A DNA stretch of 64,000 nt, from contig OY856413.1 in assembly GCA_963693085.1 (NCBI GenBank), forward strand, positions 471,884,879-471,948,878. Direction: 5' to 3'. The notes below the pieces were generated by a model. The model was not told the origin of the DNA and ran no database searches. It saw nothing but the letters and a program-made list of their open reading frames with translations. The position numbers were made by a program, and so were the translations under genes. Positions 56,866-64,000 of this stretch are shown piece after piece. The stretch comes from Alisma plantago-aquatica. Its lineage: Eukaryota; Streptophyta; Magnoliopsida; Alismatales; Alismataceae. The number at the start of each line of letters is the position of its first letter. Within the stretch, counting starts at the first letter, position 1.

Positions 56866-59037
56866 TGTTACAACCCCAAATTTTGGGCTCATTTGGTGAG
56901 AAATGTAATTTTTCATATTAAAGATATTTGAACAAATAATGATATAATTTGCTTCAAATAAATGGATTTCGTTTACAATAGCCTTGATGATTGTGTAGTG
57001 GGCTTTATTGGCTATTGGGCCCAAATAACAAGAAACTTCAATTAGTAAATGAATAATTGAATATTTGAGAAAAAGAAAAAGGTAGAAACCTCTAGAAGGC
57101 AAAGAGATGTAATCCAAAGATGGATTTCGTTCCTCTTGGGTTCCAAGGAGTCCATGGTTGCAAAAAAAGAAAGCAATAAGAAAAGAAAAGATTAATTAAG
57201 TATTTCTTTAGTAAGAAAGAAATTGAAAATAATGGTAAAATGTGGAAAACAAGTGAAAAGAGGAGTAATTGAGTTATTCTTGGTGGAATTTCGTATTCTA
57301 AGGATTCCTAATGATAAAAGGAATACCAATGAGGAAAATAAAAGAGAAATGAAGAGAAATCCTCAAAAGGAAATATTTTATAAGAAATAAACATGATAAT
57401 GAGGAATAATACATTTAGATGCATCTAGAAAGATAATGCGTGCCCAATAAAAAGGATTTCGAAATAATAGAGTTTCTTGGGATCCAAGGAGTCCCAATAA
57501 AGAGGAAAGAAAGAGAAAATACTAATAAAGTAAAATAAGAGGATAATGTAATGCATTATTAATTAATTATGTGGTGTTGCAATAAAGGGAGTATTTTCTA
57601 TTAAATGAAAATAGAATTTCGTGCCACTAGAATAAATGGCAAGTACTAAGAAGATAAAAGAAGAGATTTTCGAAATTCTAATATATCAAGCATAAAGAAT
57701 ATCAAAGGAATAAGTTAGGAAAGAGAATATTTCTTCTCAAGGAAGGAAAAGGTTTTCTTTATGTTTAGAGCTTGTTTTCCTCTTGGATCCCGTGGATAAA
57801 CAACCTAGGGCCTATCTACCCTCCCCTATATAAGGGGTACGGCCCTGGGCCAAGTCTAGAGGATCCCACACGTAGCTCTTCTTCCTTGCTTTCATCTTCA
57901 AACCCTAATCCCAAGATCACCATAAGCATGACGCAAAGAAAGGAAACCAGAGGGGTGCGATGAAGGCCTGGTGTGTCACGGTGTCAAGGAGTTGTTTCTC
58001 CATCGAATCCATGCCCTGGAGCGCGCGCAGCAGCGGCACCTAGGCTGCAATGACGGCCGATGTGCATGGCTGGGAGAGCAAGAAGACGGCCACCATGGCC
58101 AGGGTTTGAGGGCGCCCTGTGTGTCCCATGGAGTGGTGGAGGTGGAGGAGTGACTTCTAGCAAGAAACGTTGCCTTGAGACCAAGAGACGGGGGCCGCAC
58201 CAGGCTGCAACGGCGGCTAGGTAGGGCTGCCCGAGGTTGAAGACAACCTGGAGGACGTTGGATAGTTCTACCCCTCCGGGTTATGAAGCATCGACAACTT
58301 AAGCGGGGGCAGAGTCTTTATTTCGTTATATTTCCAAAGCAAGCCGCATGCATGGGAACTTGACGACGTGGCAATCTCTGATTGGTCGGGTAAGTGAAAT
58401 CTTGTTAAATTCATAATTAAAGATTGATAACTATGATTAGGACAAGTAATATATGAATTTTGATCAGGAGAACGAGAGGAATCCAATAAAAATGGTACTA
58501 AAGATAGATTCCGTTCCTAATTGCAAAAGTACTATAAGTGAATGAAAAGTGCATTAAAGTTAAGTTAAAAACCCTATTTGTGATTAAAGGTTGAATCTAG
58601 AATGCTTAATGGGTTAATTGAAGTGTTAATAACATGTTGAATGATAATGTTATATTCGAACCTGATCAGGATGTATAATTGCATGATTTAGGGTTTTACC
58701 TAATATGAGAATGATTAAATAATTTAGAAACCCTAATTTAGGGTAAAAGAGGATAAAATCATATTTAATTTGAAAATGTAAAAATATGATGTTATATGAT
58801 AGTTCGAATTTATTTCGAGCTTTAAAGTTCCTAATCATGGATAAAACCCCTAAAAATAGTAATTAGGGTTTTCTCATGAATAAAAGGTAGTGTTAATGGC
58901 AATTTGAGTTCATTTGTGATTAGACCATAATGAGCTTTGAATTGATGATAAATGAGCATAGAAATCTTGTCGTGGATTAAAAGGATAAAAAATGGTAGCT
59001 TTAATGTAAAAGAAGCTTAATGAAATTAATTGATGGT
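56866..59037 (+). repeat. LTR-I: start of a further gypsy LTR
   Basis: Begins TGTTACAACCCCAAATTTTG in H sequence, related to LTR-B (TGTTACAACCTCAATTTTTG). TATA box TATATAA (57827-57833). The 57900-58270 stretch is GC-rich and gives open frames on both strands, but these lack any domain and sit in the R/U5 part. The region 58400-59030 resembles 13500-13900 of LTR-B. It is interrupted at 59038 by element D; its other end is not in the window. Confidence 0.7.
57827..57833 (+). promoter_or_regulatory. TATA box of LTR-I
   Basis: TATATAA in CCCCTATATAAGGGG, about 960 bp into the LTR. Confidence 0.55.
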
Positions 59038-60651
59038 TGACGTGTATTTTACTACGCGCTAAAACGCAAGTATACGCATCGAGTAATATAGGCCTTTGTG
59101 AGGCCCGAGTCGAACACAGGGATACGTGAATTATTGGAGACTCCTACTAACTAATTGCAATTAGCTAGGCCGGATGACAAAGTAGGGTTGTTGTTAAAAC
59201 TAAAAGAAAATAAAAATAAAACAAAGCAAACAATCGATTAAAGGTTAATTTAATCAATTCAAAAGGATATCTTTAGGATTGCGGTTTCACCGCGGGTCAA
59301 CATTGTATTAGGTTTTATATAATTCCTCACTCTTCTCTCTCTATCCGGGTAGTGGCCTGAAAACAGAATTACCCATTGTCGTGGTGTAATTCACTACTTA
59401 GGTTTAGGTTGATTCCACCGTCGTAGTAATCATTCCCCTAAACTAAGCGCATTATAAACGGTCTCTCAGTTTCCACCATTAATTTTTCAACTCCTTTGTC
59501 AAGGGTTTTATCGATTAATGTAGGTTTCGTCTCTTTTCAACCGTTAATCCTTCTGTCGAAGTGATTAAGGGTATTAGGTTATTATTATGGTGATCAAGCA
59601 TAACAATATATATGGAGAAAACGAAACTATACCACGGATTTAAGAGAGAAAATATGAATTATTAATATAAAACTGTCATACAATGCCTTCCCGGGCTACT
59701 CCCGGTCCTAAAGATGGAGGGTTTTAGCCTCGCATGTTCATCTTGCACAAATACATGGTAGAAATAGGGGAATTCATAAGAAAAACGTGAATTAAGTGGG
59801 AAAATCCCTGAACGGAGAAGAACCGGTGGATCCTTTGCGTAGAACACGAGCTTTCCCGCCTCTCGGTGGTGAAATTCGTCTTCGGCAGCGTCCGGATCGA
59901 CAGGGATGAGCTTCTGGTCTCCGTTCTCCTTTCTCTCCTTCCTCGGCACTCGTGCAATGACAAAATTAGATCCTCCCTCCTCTCGGCGGCCGTCATTAGG
60001 TATAAGTCCCTAATTAGGTCGTCAAATAACTCCAGCCGTCCGATTGAGATCAAAACGAATCCAACGCATATCTGTCGGCGTCGATACCATCGACGCGGGT
60101 CGATGGTATCGACCCAGCGTATTAGCGGCAGCCTTCTTTTCTTTTTGTCTGAGTGCATGTGTCCATCTCGATACCATCGACTTGGGTCGATGGTATCGAC
60201 TCTCTTTAGCATCGGTTGTTGTCGTTTAGCGACGCTGTAGCCTCCATGCGTCGATGGCATCGACTTGGGTCGATGGTATCGACAGATTCCTCGCCAGCAA
60301 CTTGAAGGGATCTCGATGCCATCGACTTAAGTGTCGATGGTATCGACTCTGCGTTGCTCCTCTCGGCTGGCAACTTGTGGCTTGGTCGATGGTATCGACT
60401 TCCGTCGATGGTATCGACGGAAGCAGATACTTGTTTTTCCTGAAATTCCAAAACAAGACCATATAAATCCACACAAATTATGATAATATGATAAATAATG
60501 CTCAAAATGATACAACTAAGGGGATTTGACATAAAATGATGGCAAAGACCGAAATGAGTGAATTATGCAATATTATCCATAAAAATGACTAATTAGAGCA
60601 TAAAACACATATGAAAAAGGTCTATAAATGCGACTCAAAATCATCGCATCA
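59038..60651 (-). repeat. LTR-D, 3' LTR (1614 bp)
   Basis: On minus starts TGATGCGATGATTTTGAG and ends AAAATACACGTCA. The ATTTTACTACGCGCTAAAACG and TCGAACACAGGGA words near 59050-59120 recur in other plant LTR elements in my experience. Open frames at 59662-60532 run through the palindromes and are not genes. No start signal as clear as in the other LTRs is seen. Confidence 0.78.
60075..60425. promoter_or_regulatory. GTCGATGGTATCGAC palindrome cluster in LTR-D
   Basis: Twelve or more copies of GTCGATGGTATCGAC / GTCGATACCATCGAC in pairs separated by GCGGG, TTGGG, TTAAGT or TTCC. At least one pair is repeated at the window edge (63973-64000). Confidence 0.88.
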
Positions 60652-60666
60652 AACTCCCCTAAGCTT
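60652..60666 (-). other. Polypurine tract of element D
   Basis: On minus AAGCTTAGGGGAGTT precedes the LTR start TGATGCG. A second block with the same AAGCTTAGGGG core lies at 62117-62132. Confidence 0.75.
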
Positions 60667-62192
60667 AAACATTGCTCGCCCTCGAGCAACTAGTCCTTAG
60701 AATAGAATTGCAGATGTCAACTAAAAATCAACACACCAACCCAACATCCCATGTGACTCCCACTGAACATTCTCAAACCGGCCTTCTCTAACCACAGAAC
60801 AGTAATTACCCTAAAGGCGACAATAATCATCAATAAGAGAAATTATCCTTAAAACTGATGAACACTATCACATAAGGCAGTTAACATAATAAAATTCGTC
60901 GATTCAGCATTGGTGCATCTTGTGATCACCTATACTACGTTGCTCGCCCTAACTACCATCTACATGGAAGAAGTTCTCCTGATAATCATTAGTGAGGAGA
61001 AATTCATGGTGGCCTACCAATCCGAGCAACGGGTGGATGGAAATGGGTGTTTCATGGAAGAACTTGGAAGTATTGTACAAATTCAACATGCATAAAACAA
61101 AAATGTCCTAAATGATGCAAATGCACATTAGAAATGCCCTAATGCCTAAAATTGGGTGAAATGATGTGTGCACTAACCTTCCACCCCAAAATGAGATGGA
61201 AATCTAAGTAAGCCACATGTACTCAATTTTCCTGTAATGCGAGTGATATCATGTTCCTTTCTCCCTCTTATTCCACTTTCTTCTAAATTCTCTTTTTTTT
61301 CTTTTTCTAACTTTTTTTTTCAGAATTTTTTCTTCACTTTAGCCCACGTATCCATAATTGCTTAGAGATAAGTGTATTGGGCTATTTACTTCATGCTTGG
61401 AAATCTTTGCAATATTTCGAAGGTATGGAACAGTTTAGATCACTTTTGAGGAAAAATTGAGATACATGGTGTACTTTATGCATGAAAATCATGAGTGCAA
61501 CTACATGACATGCACCTAAAAGTAATGTGCATGAATCCCTATATTTTTTCTTTTTATGTAAAAGTATGGAAAATATTAATGCAAGTCTTGGCTAAATGCT
61601 ATGCACACAAGAAGGAATTGAAACTGCACTTTACTTCCAATTCTTAGGTGGATTATGGAAAGATGACGTGGAATGATCACAAGATTAAATGACTGAACCT
61701 TAGAAAGATATTATGTGTCCCTCCTTACTGACCTGTGTAGTGGTTTGGAGGGTTCTCTCTCTTACATCCAATTAAGGTCTCATTACCATTTGGTTAGGTT
61801 AGGCTCAAACAACTGTTACTATCCACTTTTCATGAGTCAAAAAGAGTATAGGTGTGAAATGTTGTTTTAAAGTTGACATAATCAATCATTTTCGTAGGAT
61901 AAGTTCCCCAAGGACAACCAAGTCAAGCTATCCAAAGACACAAAAATTTTTTAATTTCCCTTAAATTTCCCATGAATTAACAGCAAGATGACAAACTTTT
62001 ACGACATCCACAGTTACACTAGATAGCACGTGGATCCTACCAAAACTAAAAATGCAAGAAACAAATAACACTGCTAAAAACTAAAAAAAATAAAAGAAAA
62101 GATAGAGTTGTTCCAACTACCCCCCTAAGCTTGAATTCGACTATGGCCTCATAGTCAAAAACAATCTTAAGAGTGGAACAGAGATACCCTGA
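60667..62192 (-). other. Element D 3' non-coding region
   Basis: About 1.5 kb between the accessory ORF and the polypurine tract. T-rich stretch 61285-61330, a polypurine-like block at 62117-62132 (minus AAGCTTAGGGGGGTAGT), no credible gene. Confidence 0.6.
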
Positions 62193-63756
62193 TCATTCTT
62201 GTGGAGGCGGAGGTGGGTACTGTGGGGCCGTAGGATCCCAAGAAGGATACTCCCCCTGGAAGCTCGGATCGTAATGGGTCCTCGGCGGAGGCTGTGGATA
62301 GCCTCCAAAGTAGCTCTGACTCCAGTAGTGGTCATAAAAGGGTTCCTGTTGCATCTCCATCCTTTGCAACCGATTGTGTATCTGTTGTTGGTTGTCGAGG
62401 AGGAGACGTTCATTCTCGAACATCGCTCTTTGGTTGTCAAGTAACCGGTTCGTAGTATCCTGAATACCGGTATACATTTCTAGATGTTGTTGTTGTGTAT
62501 GATGTATGTCCTGCAGCATCGTGTACATTCCCTGCATTGAGTAGGCATCCTCGCCTGGCTGCGAGGGCTGTGGTGATGGCGGCGGGGGCTGTGATGATGA
62601 AGACGCACCCGGATGCATCCTAGGACACTTCCGTGGTGCTACTCGTGCGCGAAGAGGTGTGAAAACCTCCTCTTCCTCCTCAGCCTCACCTTCTTGGTCA
62701 TCATTACCACCTTCTTCTTCATCGGACTCGACGGCTATGATCGGCCACCGGAAGTGCTGTGCGCCCTCGATGTGGAAGACGGCGTCCGGCAGTGCGCACT
62801 CCTGATAAGCATGGTTGACGTGGCAGTGTGCGTGCGCCAACCCATCCTGTAGAAGGATAAGGTTTGAACGGTGCAGATGTTGCACGTTCACCTTACTTCT
62901 CGTGGAAATCGGAGTCATGGACTGTAAATTCAGCCCCAAGTACATCGCCAATTTGGTGATGAGCCCACCAAAATGGATCGGAGCCTTCCTTGTACTCCTC
63001 TTCACCGCCAGAACGCGCTACAAAAAGAACGCACCCCAGTTGCATTCTTGTCGCTTCAGGAGCATGTAGAGGAAGAAAAGATCGCTCTCCTGAAACTTGC
63101 TCAATGCTAAATCGCTCCGAGCAAAGAACGTAAGGCTTAACATCCGGTGTAGGACCCGGACGAAGGGATGCTCGAAGTCCGCTACCGCAGCATTGTGGTA
63201 GCTCACTGTCTTTCCCTCCGGCACTGTGACTAGCTCGGCGAAGATCTTGTCGTAGTCGGTGCGGGAATCTGGGCGTCGGTGATCATGTTGGGAGTGGTTC
63301 CAGTTAAAGATAACGGTAGTTGATGTTGAACAGCCGGAACGATACCCGGCCCTTGATCCACTCACGATCCGATGCAACCACGTCGTTGGGCACAACGCAG
63401 ACATCGAGGGACGCCATAAACTCCGCCACCAATTCCTTGTAGGTGGGCCATTCGCCGAAGAACGGCTGCCCATCCGCATGGCGCTCCAGCTCGTCTGGCC
63501 TTCTGCTGGTGTGGCGTGCTTGACCCTTCAGCACATAGACCAAGTTGGCCTCGAATCCAAGATCACGGATCATTCCCCGGTCCACATACCGGGTTGGCTC
63601 GATCTTCCGCTGCATGATTTCCTCATAGACCTTCCTCACCTCCGCGGATGGGTGAACCAGGCACGGACGTGAGACTGAAGCAGTAGGGGGTGGAATAAAC
63701 TCCACGATCTCCATGGGATTCGCGCTCGAGGATGATGATCCGGCGGCGTGCACCAT
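62193..63756 (-). pseudogene. 3' accessory ORF of element D (Athila ORF-1-like)
   Basis: ATG at 63756 (MVHAAGSSSSS). The N-terminal domain resembles the Athila ORF-1 family (PF03078-like; not searched): YVDRGMIRDLGFEANLVYVL, WPTYKELVAEFMASLDV, GRVSFRLFNINY, then in the next frame DYDKIFAELVTVPEGKTVSY and HPFVRVLHRMLSLTFFARSD. After it come an acidic stretch (EEEGGNDDQEGEAEEEEE), a Ser/Pro/Gln linker, a Gln-rich coiled-coil-like part and a Tyr/Pro-rich C-terminus ending PPPPPQE. Broken by one frameshift near 63310 and a TAG at 63018. Layout (domain, acidic or Pro-rich linker, Tyr/Pro tail) recalls the C accessory ORF. No membrane segment is evident. Confidence 0.72.
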
Positions 63757-63940
63757 TGTTGCTAGAAAGATGGGATTAGAAGAAGAGAGCTCGGGGAAGA
63801 TAGAGAAGTGATTCTCTGCTCGGTGAAGATCCTTGCTTGATGTTGCTGCCCTTCAGTTGCTCGAGGGCTCGGGGAAGTGCTCGGCGCAAAGGAGGAAGTT
63901 TGCTCTGAAGGTGTGACGTCAAATGACGTTGCAATTCTCC

Positions 63941-64000
63941 TTATATAGACTTGGTCGGCGCCACTGTTGACCCGTCGATACCATCGACGCGGGTCGATGG
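63941..64000 (-). promoter_or_regulatory. Internal promoter-like cassette upstream of the accessory ORF of D
   Basis: On minus: palindromes of the LTR-D type (64000-63973, a 28-base identical stretch to 60082-60110 apart from edge bases), then a TATA box CTATATAA (63948-63941), 185 bp before the ATG. Two TGACG motifs (63914-63930) follow it. The cluster may extend beyond the window. Promoter role is inferred. Confidence 0.6.

Larger units (their letters stand above)
59038..64000 (-). mobile_element. Element D: Athila-like Ty3/gypsy, 3' part
   Basis: On minus: an internal promoter-like segment at the window edge, a 3' accessory ORF (63756-62193), a 1.5-kb non-coding region, a polypurine tract and a 3' LTR (60651-59038). 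The five bases outside the LTR are ATGGT (59033-59037). Gag, pol and the 5' LTR would lie past 64000. The Athila link rests on the accessory ORF and the long purine-flanked 3' region. Confidence 0.7.

Noticed and set aside
57971..58200. GC-rich open frames on both strands
   Set aside because: They lie in the R/U5 part of LTR-I, are open on both strands because of base composition, and have no recognisable motif.
59662..60532. Frames of 95-178 codons in LTR-D
   Set aside because: They cross the GTCGATGGTATCGAC cluster (VDTIDPSRW-like repeats) on both strands; non-coding LTR.

Overview
The window comes from a plant nuclear genome, almost certainly a flowering plant with a large, repeat-rich chromosome. 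Every element class fits this: CACTA (En/Spm) transposons with TNP2 and Ulp1-like genes, a Sirevirus-type Ty1/copia element, Tekay/Del-like and Athila-like Ty3/gypsy elements, an L1-type LINE with a zf-RVT tail, and LTRs primed by initiator tRNA-Met. I see no host gene, tRNA, rRNA or bacterial feature. The species cannot be named from the sequence. The 64 kb is a stack of transposons nested in each other and in a 42-bp minisatellite.

Layout. 1-6648: 3' part of a CACTA element on +, with a broken TNP2 transposase, a multi-exon second gene ending in a Ulp1-like domain, and subterminal repeats with the terminal CACTA motif. 6649-6778 and 31321-33001: two parts of one 42-bp array. It was split by copia element A (LTR 6779-8815, remnant LTR 29972-31320, target duplication TGTAC). 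A holds gypsy element B in its pol (LTR 11988-14958; truncated LTR 29367-29962). B holds the young Sirevirus-like element C in its integrase (18950-28668, minus strand, target duplication GAAGT). A later deletion fused B's second LTR to A's second LTR near 29963.

33002-46496: gypsy elements of one LTR family in opposite orientations (a left LTR-like arm, F and E). They form a diverged inverted repeat of about 9.5 kb filled with tandem repeats. LTR-F is 5.6 kb long, whereas LTR-E, with the same ends, is 741 bp. 46497-56865: internal and LTR sequence of a second Sirevirus-like family (H), non-autonomous, in an internal-LTR-internal order, with an L1 LINE (52263-56555) inserted in one copy. 56866-59037: start of a long gypsy LTR (I), cut at 59038 by an Athila-like element D on minus. 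D's 3' LTR (59038-60651) and 3' accessory ORF (62193-63756) lie in the window; the rest runs past the right edge.

Most notable: three LTR families (C, H, D) carry clusters of family-specific palindromes in the LTR and again inside the element. In C and D the internal copy lies, with a TATA box, just upstream of the 3' accessory ORF; in H it is followed by a TATA-like box but no surviving ORF. This suggests an LTR-like internal promoter for the accessory gene. The youngest element, C, has lost its integrase yet has LTRs about 98-99% identical by eye, so it was probably mobilised in trans.
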